Source of the DNA: Vespula vulgaris
Taxonomy: Eukaryota; Arthropoda; Insecta; Hymenoptera; Vespidae
Assembly: GCF_905475345.1 (NCBI RefSeq)
Contig: NC_066596.1
Span: forward strand, 405,001-469,000
Reading direction: 5' to 3'
Length of the DNA: 64,000 nt
This document shows, one piece after another, positions 39,935 to 52,322 of this stretch (the stretch's first letter is position 1; each line of letters starts with the position of its first letter). The position numbers were made by a program, and so were the translations under genes. The notes beneath the pieces were generated by a model. The model was given only the letters and a program-made list of their open reading frames with translations, searched no databases and had not been told where the DNA came from.

Positions 39935-42807
39935 TGAGTGAGAGAGAAGGGGGAGGACGGGAGAATAACTGACAGATTGCCGTTACCGAGAAAAAGGTGT
40001 TAAATCATCCGAGCTACGATTGAAATCTTAGGAGCTCCTCTACAGATCGGATTATATCGAGAAACTCGATCGAGTGAGTGCTTTGAACATTGCTTTTTAC
40101 GATTCTGGATTTGTTATGTATATATACATAAGAAAATAAATTATTAATTAATTGATTTCATAATAATATAATAAACGTATTTTATATAACGTTATAATAA
40201 TGCAAAATAAACATTATATTTATTTTTATAATGTTTATTTATTATATGATTTATTATAGGTATTGTTACGTAATGTTTGTGCTACATATAATTTATATGA
40301 TGTATTTTATATGTTTATTGTAATGAAATAAATAATATATTATGTTATATATAACAATACTACAATATGTAGGCAATATTAGATTAATGCAAAAATAATT
40401 GAGGTTTATAATTGCGAAATTTAAAGATGTACATCGTTGAATGATCGACGTTGAGTTCTGCAATTTCTCGAGTTGTTTTATGTAAAGTCCGTTTCAATAA
40501 TGACCCTTAAATTACATTTAATTGTCAATTAATAAAAGACCCTCCTCATCTTGAAAGCTTTCGTTTCCATTATGAAATTTTTGGAACCAATGTTGAACTG
40601 TACGTTCGCTAATGGTCTTTTGGTCAAAAGTATGGTTGATATTTTAAACAGTTTTTCCTGTTTTATGTCCCAATTTAAACTGATACAATAAAATAGAGCG
40701 AATTTTCTTGTTTTCCATGGTTAATTTAAGAGCTTACACTCGGACAATACTAAACGATAAAAACAATAATATAAACAAAACTCAGCAGTACCAATTTCAT
40801 TCTTTGTAATATATTACAATAAAGATAAAAGACGTAGAAAAATTGGCTCCAAATGCAAAATAACAAAAATCGCAATTATTTTTGTACCAATTTAATATGT
40901 ACTTGTACATATCATAAATATCATACTCCATATGAAATTTCATAACTCACAGTATAAGAATTATAAGGTTATAATTTATTTATTATTATTATAACAAGTT
41001 GATATAATGGACAAAAATGATTTATCATTTTTTGAATCGCCGATCGGATGTCTTTGAGATACGATACGATTCGATTATCGTAAAAAGAACAGAAATCGAT
41101 ACACGCAACAAGTATTGTCTGTGGAATTTATCGCGGTTGGACGGACCATTTTATCTCACATAGTTTCTCCTCGTTAATTCGATATCGCCCGCAAAGCCGC
41201 GAGCAACGATCGAAAGGGAGAAAGAAAAGAAGGAAGGAAAGAAGGAAGAAAGGAAAGAAGGTTCGAGCGTTTGTTCGAAGCATGCGATGATGCTTAATTT
41301 GCCTCGGGCCGTCCTCGATAATTTTGGATCACTTTCACCCGGGCCAATATATACTACCGATTCGAATTTACTTTCCGAAGCAATCGATAGATTGAAACAA
41401 TTTGTAGAAAATAAAATGAAAGAAAAAATAAAACAAATAAAAAAGTTGAAAGATGATTGAAATACTATTATTATCTATTATTTGCTTATATATTCTGATT
41501 AGCTTTTTCGATATCATATAATTTCGATGTTGTACATACATATTTTATTTTAAGTCATATTTCACGTTTTTTTCGCCGCGAATGAGTATGGCTCATATTA
41601 TTGTTATATCATATATTGGGTTGATGCTTAAACTTCGAATTTATTATTTTTAGTAAATAAAATGTTTACAAACTTTTACATCAATTCAATATCTAGATAA
41701 ACCTATCTATATAGTTAATATTTCTCCAATTGGAGTGTTTATTGAATTAAATTATTTTTGAAATGATAAATAGCAATTACTCTGTGTAATAAATAAGAAA
41801 AACATTGTATAATAATTATGAAGTTTCCTTTTGTCTCTTTTTTTTATCATGTTTATGTAATAATTTTATTACTCTATAATGTAGCTTTCATATAACGTAT
41901 CTGTGACTTCCTTATCATGATAAAAAATAACAATTTTTTTTCTTCTCTAATAATATCATGCAGCTATAAAGGTCAAAGAAATACGGAAATTGAAAGGCAG
42001 AACAAAAAATTGGAAGATATTAAAATAAAAGATATTAGTGACTATAAATCAGATGAATTTTTGTTAGATTCTGACTCGAACGAAGAGTAATCAATATTAT
42101 TCCTTCGACATCGTATAAATATTATTGATAGTGATACCTAATATTGATAATCGCATAATAGATGAAGAAAACACTGTTAAAAAACATTTGCTAAGAAAAT
42201 TAAGCATCACAATTTCTTATTTTTTATTTTATATAATTATTCGATGAAGATAAAAGTTATTTCAAAATTTCGAATTTGTTTATTTTGTATAAAATTGTTC
42301 ACAAAATTATAAATTTTTATAGTTCATATTCGAAGGGTTAATATTTACTTCTTTTACTATTTTACTTATACATATATTTTTTTTTAGACAAAAAAATTTG
42401 ATTGTAGCGAGTTAACAGAGCAAAATGTATCGTATAACGTAAAAGAAAAAAGCGAAGAAGAAGAAGGAGAATTCAGAACTAGGCGCCGTGCGAAGTCTCC
42501 TCTTCACTATAAATAGTGCCTCTTCGATTTTTTACGGTACGCTTGTAAACAGCGTTCGCCGGCAGGTCGATAGAGAAAAAGAGATAGAACGAGTGAGAGA
42601 AGGGAGATGGGAGAAGAGATGTACGCCAAAGTTGGAAGTGTAGATGAAACAGGAATGTTGCTCGCCTCGCGTACTCACACGTACGTGACGATCATCTTTC
42701 TCGGCATACACAACCACGCATTGTATACTTGTGTTTATAAATGTATGTGTACGTTCAAAGAGCTTTGGAAGAAACACATATTGCTATTCGCATATAGCAA
42801 GTGAAAC

Positions 42808-42839
<32 letters not shown>

Positions 42840-42846
42840 AGGGAGG

Positions 42847-42877
<31 letters not shown>

Positions 42878-43261
42878 GAAGAGGGAGAGATATTCTACAA
42901 AGATTTATATTTTATAAGAAAAGGGCAATTATGAGAAGAAAAAAAAAAGAAGAAAGTATAGTGTTTCATAAAAAAGTGAAAAGTAAATAAATAATATTGA
43001 ATGCGAATTAGATGTATAGCATAATTTATTTTTTATAAGAAAAAAAGAAATAGTAAAAAAGAGAATAGGAGTATTGTGTATCAGAAAAAATAGGAAAGTA
43101 AAGTGACATAGAGAAAGAAAGAAGAAATAACGTGCTATCTCGTACGTGTGTCGTGTATAAAATTCCGTCTTTATACACGTAGCATGTTACGTACACGAGC
43201 GCTCGCGCGTGTGTGGTTTGAGTAGGAGTGAGAGAAAGAAAAACAGAGAGAGATAGAGATA

Positions 43262-43314
<53 letters not shown>

Positions 43315-43595
43315 TGAGAAAGAGTGAGAGAGACTGGAGCGGTGAATGCACGGTTCTTTCGTGAAAAGGCACGTAGAGGATCTCGGCCGTTCATTCAAGA
43401 AGAACGCGCCACGTGCCTGAGGCTCTCGAACCGCTAACTACGCCACTGCGTTCCATAATTGAGAAGTGAGATTCTCAAACTAGTTGAGTCCATACATATA
43501 CATATGTATGTACGTGTTTATGTTATGAGTATGGTTTCCTCTTTTCCTTTTTCATATATATATATATATATATGATACACTTAGTACATACGCAC

Positions 43596-43646
<51 letters not shown>

Positions 43647-45703
43647 TGTGTGTGTCTATATATACACAAAGTGTCTCAACAATGTTACAAATCGATTTCT
43701 TCGTTACTCTCGATGATACAAGAAAATTCCGAAAGAACGAATTGTTTGGTTCAAAGAGATACACATTACGATATGGATCGATATTTTCTCAGTTATTTTT
43801 TTTGAGATTTCAAGATCATCGACATTTTTTTAAATGGAATTACACATTTTCATTGTCGCAATGTGTTAACCAAGGTGAAAACGAATTCAACGATTTATAA
43901 TACTATGATTTTAACGTGACCTTAAATAAAAAAATCGTAAAAGTTAAAGAATTCATATAAATAATGAAATAATTATAATAAAAAGATTAATAAATAAAAA
44001 TTTATTTTAATAAATGCTCAAAACGATGTTCATCAACTTCAATACATTTCTTTAAACGATCAATGATTTGGCCCTGTTTATAACCAATATTACCATATAT
44101 AATTTTTTCATAGTTTCCGGTGTTGTGGGAATGTCTTCTATCATGAATTATTCATTTAATCGCATCCTAGAGAAAAAAATAAAGCTATAAAATCTGGTAA
44201 ACGTTCGGGTCATTGAATATTTATCCCTCGATTGATTCAGCATAGCAGAAATTTTTCGTCTGACACTTGACGGATTATTGATGCATTATGAGCCGGAAAT
44301 CCGTCACTTTACCATATTTGATATCTTTAAGCCGCGGAAATGTTTTCTAGCAACTAAACTTTTATGAAGTTTTTTTTTACTCAAAGTCATATGGAGATCA
44401 TAGTATTATAGATTGTTTGATTTATCTTCATATTGGATATTATGTCGCGATGATAGAAATATATAATCCCATTTTTTGAAATTTCAATGACCTTGAAATT
44501 AAAAAAATTGATTTACATAACAATATATGCCCTTTTGAAACCAAACAATTCGTTTCTTCAACATTTTCTTGTATCATTAAAAGTAACGGAGATATCACTT
44601 TGTAATAAAATTATTGAGACACCCTGTATGTATATATGTAGGAGTATAGAGGATAAAACAAAGTGTTACATGCTGTTTTCTTTAAAATTATTTAAGATAG
44701 CGATGTAAATTTTTTTTTATTTAATTGAATAGAATTTGATTATTTATTGGATAAAAAAAATGAAACAATTATACTATTAAATTTAAGGGAAAGAATAATT
44801 CAAATTAACAAATTTATAGAAAGACACGATTTTGTTAAATTTGTTATGTTTTTTCGTAAAGACGGTAATATAAACATTGAGAAAAAGATTTTTTAAACTT
44901 GGATTAAAAGCGAAGATATAGGAAAGGAAAATGTCGATTCTCAGTTGATTAAAATTATCTACTAAAATTTTAGATCAGTTGTGGTTCACTCCAAACTTCA
45001 AATATCTAACTCTCGTTATTCTATTTTCTCATCGTCTGCTTTTCTCGTACGAGTTACGCGTACGAAACGATGACGGCTTACCGCAAAACCTCGAGGTATC
45101 AATTCGAAAGTGGTACATCGCACTTAAGATGCCTCTGGCTTGCTGCATTCCGCAAGAGGCTGACGCCGAATGGCCACGTGTGCAGGAATCGCATCTTGTT
45201 CTTCAGTGTTCGTTCACCACGTGTGTGTTAATCGATGTGTCGAAGAGAGAAGAGTCAAAGACAAAGAAAGAAAGGAAGAAAGAAAGAAAGAAAAGGAGAG
45301 AGAGGGGGGGGGGGGGAAGAGAAAAAAAACAGAGAAAGTTTGATGGTCAATTTTAAAATGCAAACATAACTTTTATCAACTTTTTCTTTTTTCTGTTTTA
45401 AGTCAATTCTTTACATTTTAATTAGTCTTATTATGATACTTGAACTTTCTTTTTAACGACTCATCTTGATTAATTCATCTTTCTCTCTTTCTTTCTTTCA
45501 CATACATATACATCTAAGCAAAAGAGTATCCATGCGATGTGTTTGGACACGGACAGGATGTGGGTCGCTAGTTACACTTTAGTACTCGCATACCATGCTC
45601 GTGTCGTTCCTTATACGTTTACATATGATAGAGACGCTTGTGACACCAAGAGCCAGTAAAAGACGAAGAAGGTATTAGAGATAGATAGAGATAGAGAGAG
45701 AAA

Positions 45704-45753
<50 letters not shown>

Positions 45754-47821
45754 CTCCACTTGTATATGTATGCGTGGAAGAGAGAAAGAAAGAGACCGCG
45801 CCCTGCCCACGCCAAGAAGAGAGTCGGGACCGACTTGGCACTTTCAAACTCTCCGTCCTGCTTCGAGGATGAGCTACATACCTAATTGTTGAACGGTACA
45901 TACTATTCGTGGTGCCCTTAGCCGCGCCTTGACGCGATCACTTCGCTAATTATCGCGATTCGTTGGTACGTTTCTTCTGTAAACATACACGCAACACGCA
46001 TACACACGCATAATATATTCACAAACTTACCCGTATGTATTCGCTGATGGGCCTTCAGGTGCGAACTCTTCGTGTATACTTTCGTACAACCTGCAAACAA
46101 GGAAGAGCGAGCGTTTTAAAAATGCCGCCATTGTTTCGTTTTTTAACTGATCACTTATCCTCTGCTCGTCCGAGAAAAAGAGAAAAAGAATGACGAAGTT
46201 GATTTCTCGATAAATATGAGGAAATTACACCAGATTTTATTTTTATTAGCATAATTAATATATAATGGTAGTAATAAATTTTACAAACGATTTTGATTAT
46301 ACCTGTAAAAAGAGTTTCGAAGATTTTTGTGTCATATGACAATCAACGTATTTTACATGAACGAGATTCTTCGAAAGCGAGTAGATATAGTTCGAAGATA
46401 TTGTATAACAAGCAAAGACTCATTTCGTTGTCCTAACATTGGTATCTCGTCTGTTTACCAGGATTTGCCTATCTATGAGGAAACGCAACTTTGTAAATTT
46501 TTGAAAGGTGAGACGCTGAGACAAAGAACGAGGACAACCAGAGATAACCGATAAACTGAAGGTGACGATCGTACGTCTCGGTTTGTTCAGGATAATTCGG
46601 TTAATTCTCTCAGTTTTTTTTTTTTCTTTAAATTGCATTTGAATCACGTGAATATGTATCGAGAAGTATCTTTTGACGTTTAGATCAGGGGATCTTTGAT
46701 TTTTGGCTTTTAAAAACCTTATGCACTTTTAGAATTGAACAAAAATTTTAAAAAGCCTTTTGTTTGTGTTATTTGAAACTTAAAAAAATTTTACTATGAA
46801 AAATGTTGGAAAATGGAGAAGGGAATCGGTAGAGTGAAAAAGAAATGTAAGACTAACCTATGAAATCACAGTGGTGAACACGTCGCTTTTCGAGCTCAGG
46901 ATTGTTCCGTCTGTTAAACTTGGTTGTGATGGGTGGCGGTTGAATCCGATGGGGCGGATTTAGAATAGAGGGTTGCGGATACGGCGGAGGCGGTGTCCGT
47001 CGCGGTGGGCCACCACCGATGGGCGAGCCAGGATCCGAGATGGGAGGTGTTAACGGTGAGATGTACATCAACCTGGTCATCGAGCCGTAAAGTGGTGAGG
47101 TCGTTGCGTTACCAGCTTGCTGAAGCGCCTGAGACGATCCGTGATGATTCGTCGAGGTGTCGTTGCTGTTACCGTTGTTATTGTTATTGTTATTGTTATT
47201 CCCGTTGTTGTTATTAACGTTATTGTTGTTCGCAACAGAGTTGGTATTGGCGTTTCCTGTATTACCGGCAACACTATTTCCATTTCCAGGATTACCCGGT
47301 GGGAAAGCTTTAAAAGACGCCGTTGTTGTCGTTGTCGTTGTTCGATGATGAACGAGCTGTTGTTGTCCACCCGTTGACACATTTGACTGTCCCGAATTTG
47401 AAAAGCTCTGTACTTGATTCGACGCTGGCCCTTCGAGCAAGTGTAAAGTCGGGGGCGCTGGCAACGGTTCCGTCTTTATTTCGACCGGTGAAAGAACTGG
47501 AGAGGTCACGTCGTCGGATTCCATTTTAATGTGAGATTGAGAGCCCAACATGTCCGCGTTCTCCGGGTCAAGCTTTTGAATGCTCGACGTGATGTCCTCC
47601 CAAAGAGGAGGCCTGAGAAAGACGTCGTCGTCGTTTCCACCTGGTTGACTCCTCGAAGATACGAAACTAGCCTGTGGTCTGCAAACTGGACCACCGACTT
47701 CAAAGAAGTCCTCCATGTGTACCGAAGACTCTCTCGTATCCTTATCCCCGTCATCTTCGTCTAACTTTTGCAAACGATCGAGATCTTGTCTGCAGAGAAA
47801 CGTATCCAGGTCCGATGTCTG
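36439..47821 (-). CDS. dar1: Kruppel-like zinc-finger transcription factor, KLF5/dar1 type, 5'-partial
   Basis: Minus-strand coding exons: 47821-46858, 46090-46031, 36632-36439; in phase (1, 1), 405 aa to the stop, with the first coding exon missing. The C-terminus holds three C2H2 fingers of the Sp/KLF class: HHCDFIGCTKVYTKSSHLKAH; YQCQWPECEWRFARSDELTRH; FKCAVCERSFARSDHLALHMKRH, joined by TGEKP and TGAKP linkers. The preceding RRNNPELEKRRVHHC matches the KLF5/dar1 group better than KLF6/7 (luna). Upstream are an acidic segment, two psi-K-x-E sites (IKMES, IKTEP), poly-Thr, a long poly-Asn tract and a Pro-rich stretch (SPLTPPISDPGSP, RRTPPPPYP). Such factors bind CACCC/GC boxes in the nucleus; Drosophila dar1 restricts dendrite form. 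Only finger-coding exons flank the 9.4-kb intron. The symbol is likely but not certain. Confidence 0.85.
37137..37158. repeat. (CT)n microsatellite
   Basis: CT run at the edge of the GC-richer block 37080-37350. Confidence 0.85.
37627..37669. repeat. (TA)n microsatellite
   Basis: Pure TA run in the KLF intron; the following 37670-37800 is also TA/TATG/CA-rich. Confidence 0.95.
38129..38329 (-). other. Orphan minus-strand open frame, 66 codons
   Basis: A protein-like frame in the KLF intron containing LGFENLYGNTNVELTIPSWF and VSLVAHEALREKLLFQ, ending in TGA. It stays open back to an AG after a T/A-rich tract, so it could be an exon. I do not recognise it, and no matching donor or neighbour exon was found. 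It may be a decayed insertion. Confidence 0.25.
39061..39204. repeat. CT-rich microsatellite cluster
   Basis: Two imperfect (TCTCTT)n/(CT)n tracts at about 39061-39098 and 39158-39204, separated by unique sequence. Confidence 0.9.
39412..39458. repeat. (ATT)n microsatellite
   Basis: ATT triplets with a few AGT interruptions. Confidence 0.9.
39871..39928. repeat. (GA)n microsatellite
   Basis: Nearly perfect run of about 29 GA units, one of the longest pure GA tracts in the window. Confidence 0.97.
40379..40895 (-). mobile_element. Internally deleted mariner element (Hsmar1/cecropia-like)
   Basis: A 517-bp element with TIRs TTAGATTAATGCAAAAATAA (left) and, inverted, TTAAATTGGTACAAAAATAA (right), flanked on both sides by a TA duplication (40377-40378 and 40896-40897). 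The minus strand carries the N-terminal part of a mariner transposase starting at 40718: MENKKIRSILLYQFKLGHK, then a stop codon, INHTFDQKTISERTVQHWF, a further stop, RVIIET and, after a frameshift, TTREIAELNVDHST. The catalytic domain is deleted, so it is a dead, non-autonomous copy. Subfamily is inferred from TIR and N-terminal similarity. Confidence 0.92.
41616..41689. mobile_element. 74-bp mariner-type MITE
   Basis: A short hairpin-like element starting TTGGGTTGATGCTTAAACTT and ending, inverted, TTGAATTGATGTAAAAGTTT, with TA on each side (41614-41615, 41690-41691). It is almost entirely inverted repeat with no coding capacity. Termini fit Tc1/mariner-type MITEs. Confidence 0.75.
42507..42516. 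promoter_or_regulatory. MEF2-type / TATA-box sequence
   Basis: CTATAAATAG matches the MEF2 consensus YTA(W)4TAR and also a strong TATA box, inside a near-palindrome CACTATAAATAGTG. It sits in a locally GC-richer stretch of the KLF intron. Function is inference. Confidence 0.35.
42808..42878. repeat. (GA)n / (GGGA)n microsatellite
   Basis: GA tract interrupted by about four GGGA units. Confidence 0.95.
43244..43330. repeat. (GA)n / (GATA)n microsatellite
   Basis: GA tract with GATA-rich left part and a pure central GA run. Confidence 0.95.
43600..43643. repeat. (TA)n microsatellite
   Basis: TA run, followed by a short TG run and the left terminal repeat of the transposon at 43669. Confidence 0.93.
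43669..44628 (-). mobile_element. Decayed DNA transposon with ~260-bp terminal inverted repeats
   Basis: Sequence from about 43669 reappears inverted from about 44628 to 44370. Shared landmarks in order: GTGTCTCAA, GATACAAGAAAAT, GAACGAATTGTTTGGTT, a TTTCAAG(G/A)TCAT block and TATAATACTATGAT. The right end is TACAGGGTGTCTCAATAA, a common insect DNA-transposon terminus. Between the repeats, the minus strand carries a frameshifted transposase C-terminus (TTPETMKK, then GYKQGQIIDRLKKCIEVDEH and RFEHLLK, stop at 44002-44004). The HFEHL-type ending is typical of IS630/Tc1-mariner-like transposases in insects. Boundaries are approximate, especially on the left next to a microsatellite. Confidence 0.75.
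45678..45752. repeat. (GA)n microsatellite
   Basis: GATAGA-rich left part passing into a GA run, just downstream (gene sense) of the middle zinc-finger exon. Confidence 0.93.
47165..47235 (-). repeat. AAC/AAT repeat encoding poly-Asn in the KLF gene
   Basis: Read on the minus strand, mostly asparagine codons broken by Gly, Val and Ser (VANNNNVNNNNGNNNN and following). It is a low-complexity disordered stretch upstream of the Pro-rich segment. Confidence 0.9.
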
Positions 47822-48160
47822 CTGAAAGCATAGTTAATCGATGTTAGATATAATTTATTAAGCTGGATAACGAATTTTTACAATTATTTGTATATAATAA
47901 AATTATTGCATTGATTCAAAAATTTAAGAATTTTTTAACGATAATAAGGTCTTGTTATCGTACGAGTAAAAACAGTCGCTTGCGAGCATTGATGTCTCCG
48001 AAAGTTCCACTCAAGTTGTAAGTGATTTCAATGTCCGCATCGAATTCTTACAAAGTCCATTCCACTAAGGAATTGTATCGACTAAGAACATCTCAAAATG
48101 AAATCGATGGATTTATTGTAATTCCTTTATTTTATTTTATTCTTTTTTTTTTTAAATTAC

Positions 48161-48376
48161 CAGTCGACCGTCACGTATAAAATCAAAGCTTAAAGGGTAA
48201 AAAAGGAGAGGGGTTGTTGAAGTCCAATGACTTGCATTATGCTGATGCACCGATGATGCACGAAGACTGGTACACCGTCGTTCGTAGTACGTTAATATGC
48301 AACGAGCACATCGGGGGCTGTGCAGCATGAGGTCTCTCCGACACCCCACGCCTCGTGTCCGGACGTTACTACGCAT
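48161..48376 (-). other. Candidate KLF 5' exon A (speculative)
   Basis: Minus-strand ATG at 48376 opens 72 codons ending FDFIRDGRL at a weak CTG/GTAATT donor in phase 0, the phase needed by the exon at 47821 (which starts QTSDLDTFLC). No family support for the peptide. Confidence 0.15.
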
Positions 48377-50811
48377 GAGAGGCCGTTGAAGGAAGAGGAA
48401 GAGATAAGAAGAGGAGACGGAGAGAGAAAATAGAAGAAGAAAAAGAAGAGGAGGCAGGGTAGCAAGCGATGCTCCGTCATTCTTTGCATGATTTCTATTC
48501 GTTCAACGCCGCCCTCGCGTACCAACTCTCTTTTTCTTTTTCTATCGAGACGGAACGTGCGAGCACAACATTTTGAATATTTTAATGCGCCACGCTGGTC
48601 GAAGCACACGCAGCAAAACGCCCATTCAACGATCTCGTCTCTTTCTTTTTTCTTTCTTTTTCTTTTCGACTATCGATGATCGATGGATCTCATTCTAACG
48701 TTTGCTAAATGATATCTTGCCTGGATCGTTATATCACAGTGTACTGAAAATAAAACGGGAGTTGTTAAGACTCGTTTATGCAATTTCTAAGATAATTAAT
48801 ATATTACCGGTCAGACATTTTATTGCCAACCATGTCCAGTAGCCAATTATTTTTTAACGTCAAATACTTTTAACTTACTTATGCTGTCTTAGTAATTATA
48901 ATTATTATTATGTTAAATATTTCATTTCAAGAAATATTTTCGAAATACATATTGATTATAAATTTTAATGTAGGTATGTAGGCATTTAAATGGTTTTAAA
49001 ATATGATACTTATATTAAAATTCTGTTAGATAACAGCATGGAATGTATATTTTGCAGAGTTTTGTGAGAAATGCTATTTGTTTTTAAAACGAAATTTTTG
49101 TATATCGTTTTATATCCCCTGACAATCTTTTTTGATAATCTTTATGCATAGAGTAAAATTAATTTATGTAATAAATTAATGAAAAACTTCTAATCACCTA
49201 CCATTTGTTATTGAGTTACAATCACTTGATTGATTTATAGAAAGGTTCATAAAATATTAATTCGCTGAATGAAATTAATCTCTTGAAACCAAATGATTAA
49301 TTATAATCGAGTATCTATTTTTTTTCTCTCCTTTTGTAGAACTAAACATTTTTTTATTATTTATTAAAAACCTTCTCATTTGTCATTAAAGTCTATGCCA
49401 TCTTATCCAACGTTACCAAGTTACTTTTTACATCCAGCTCGTTCGAGTAATACTTGATCTGAAGTGGGAGGATAAAGGTCGTCCCTGTGCACAGGATACG
49501 GAGTTAATGCTTGAGTTTCTCTAGGTGGACTTTCTGTTCGACGTGTTTCGTTATATAGTGAAGTAATGAAATAGAAAAAAAATTCTTTTTGCTCGAGTGC
49601 TCTGATTTCTAACATTCAAGCCGAGTCTTAGGCCTATCTGGAATCTCTAGACCTTTCGCAATTTCGTCGTTCGAGACAGAGCGGATTAGAATTCGTCCTT
49701 AACTGAGTTTCTCTTTTTAGGTTATAACGTCTATACGACGCAACCAGAAATGAGGAATGTAGAAGTTCGGAAACTCTACGTATTTACGAAAAATAAAATC
49801 GATTCTCCACTATATAATTCGGGTACAAAATCGTTCGTGAATATTTAGATTTTTATGCGTGAAAAATGTACGGAAATAAATACAGTTGATTTGATAACGA
49901 TGTGACAATAATTTTGAAGAATAGGGTGTTAATGATATAACGTTGACTTTTTAATAAAATAAGCCATCTCCTTTAACAACGATGGTTTTTATAATCGCTG
50001 GGTATCCTGCAAGAACCTAGAAGAAGGGATTTGTTTAATCAATAATTAAATGTTATTGGTTCTGACTTTCCCTTTCTTCTTAGGTCTTTACCAATTCTCT
50101 TTGCTTTCTACGGTGATGGTGGTGGTGCTGAAATTGCTTTGCTGACGAATATGTTGCCATTTTTTGCCAAGAGTTGCATCTGCCATGCGAACTAAACTGT
50201 TCATTAACCGAATAACTGGTACTCCTATGTACGGTGGACAGTTGTCAGTGAAAAATATTTTTAATTATTTATTTCGAATAATTTATATCAATGTCAAATT
50301 CGAATGTAACTACTTACTTTTAACGTACCCTTCCATTCTTTCGATAAATGTGTTTCGTATAATTAAATAATATATCGTCGAAGAAATTATACCCCTTTGT
50401 ACAAGTATAATATAATTTTTTTCCTTTGATTACGTCATAAAGTGCAAAATTTCAAAATTATTATATTGCTTCAAATTATATTATGATAATAATGAAACAA
50501 ATGTAATATATAAAAGATAGATAGAATCGTATCGGTTGCTGCCAAAATTTCGTAACTATTTCGGCTATTGTTTATCAACGTGGTATTTATAGCATTCTTT
50601 TAATTAAATAATTAACTTCTCTCATAAATTAAATAGTTAAAATTAAATAGAAGTAAAATAGATACTATATTTAATAAATAAAATAAGTTTGTATTATTGG
50701 ATATATAGTTGTATGAAATATTGTATATGATATTTATATAATATTTATGTTGTAACCATAAATATTAATTATCGTAAATAACATTAATTTCATTTTATCA
50801 AATATTCTCAC

Positions 50812-50827
50812 TCTCTCTCTCTCTCTC
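50812..50827. repeat. (CT)n microsatellite
   Basis: Short CT run in AT-rich DNA. Confidence 0.85.
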
Positions 50828-52099
50828 CCTCACTTTCTTATATGTTTACTAATAAATATTGTTAACTTAGATCATTGTCATTATTGTCATAGTAAACATT
50901 ATTACGTTAAATCATTGAATCATAAAACAAGTAAAAATATGTAGATTCTTTTTACATACTTTGATTATATCCTTAAATTACATTCTATAAATATACGAAT
51001 ACTTTTAACAGTATTTTGTTTACGATAATAATAACTTCCTTATGTTATAAAAGTAATTCGATACTAAACGAATTAAAACTTATATACCTATAGGTATAGT
51101 TTAAGGATCTAATTTAATCTCTTTGATAAATAATAAAAAATGTAGGTATAAAGAATCTCTCGCATTTATTAGCTTCTCGCTATAGGAAGTTTGCGTCCGT
51201 TCTTCGAAGAAGAAGGTCGACGGTAGTCGTGTATGAGAGAAATTAACGACGTTATGGCGGACGTTAGAAAAGCCAACGCGTTACGATCACCAAGCTGCTC
51301 GCACAGTGCTCCCGTGTGCGCAGAAATCCCGTGTGTGTCCTGCTGTAATTTTCCGAGCGGCACTCGGTTATTAATCACATGGTTATATACGGTAATGACG
51401 AGCCGTCTCCTAATGGATCGGAAGCATGATGTTTTAATGGAATAAAAAGAAATCGTCGTGGCTACTCGTGTAAGTACCACGATGGATGGAATCGGAAAAG
51501 AAAAATGCGTTTCTTGGTGCTACTCGTGCGAGATACTTCATGTAATTACGTCGTTACGACTATACGTACGTACTGATGTATGTATTTATGTGTGTGTGAT
51601 GTAGGTCGAAAATCGTGCAAACGTAACCGTGCAGTCTTGTAATAAAGAGTTCGGGGAATTAAGTAAGTATAAGAATACATGTAATGTAATTTGAATTTGC
51701 AGTTTTTAATTTTGATTCGAGTAGTAGTGATGTAGTAGCAGTGTCGATGTGCGCACTAAAAATGCTGTACATTTATCTATAGCAAAAAGAACATGTGAAA
51801 AACAAAGATAAATTCTAGACATGTAATTTTCTTAATTGATTTAAGTCGGTAAAATATTTCGTTGTACATAAAATAGTTGGATGTTATTAAAATAAAAGAA
51901 AAAAAGAAAATATAATAAGAAGTACACGCCGGTATTCTCTTGCAATGAAAACTTCTTTACGTACGAAATCTTCGGTGGCTCGTTTTGTCAACCCTTGAAC
52001 TTTCGAAATGTAATGCGGACAACGGCGATGACGCCGATGATGAAGGCAGAGCGGTAAATTGGTTAAAACTTTTCGTGAGGAATTTCAAAGTGAGAGAGC

Positions 52100-52154
52100 G
52101 AGAAGGAGAAAGAAAGAGACACAGAGAGAGATAGAAAGAGACAGACAGAGAGAA

Positions 52155-52218
<64 letters not shown>
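52100..52218. repeat. (GA)n microsatellite
   Basis: Imperfect GAGACA-rich left part, then about 29 pure GA units at 52159-52218. Confidence 0.96.
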
Positions 52219-52220
<2 letters not shown>

Positions 52221-52322
52221 CATCGTTCGTCCGGCGAACGCGCGCGAGGTGATTTATGAATTATTTACACAATGAATTATTCATCGTCGGAAGATTGGTA
52301 TACTCGCAACACTCGATCCTAC

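Larger units (their letters stand above)
36633..46030 (-). other. Large KLF intron, 9.4 kb
   Basis: Splits the zinc-finger domain after the first finger (HTG / GEKPYQC). It holds GC-richer blocks at about 37080-37350, 37860-38010 and 45020-45250, the mariner, MITE and long-TIR remnants listed separately, and many GA/CT, TA and ATT microsatellites. I see no complete protein gene. Confidence 0.75.

Noticed and set aside
46993..47764. Plus-strand frames opposite the KLF exon (Val/Leu/Arg-rich)
   Set aside because: Shadows of the poly-Asn and poly-Thr coding stretch on the minus strand.
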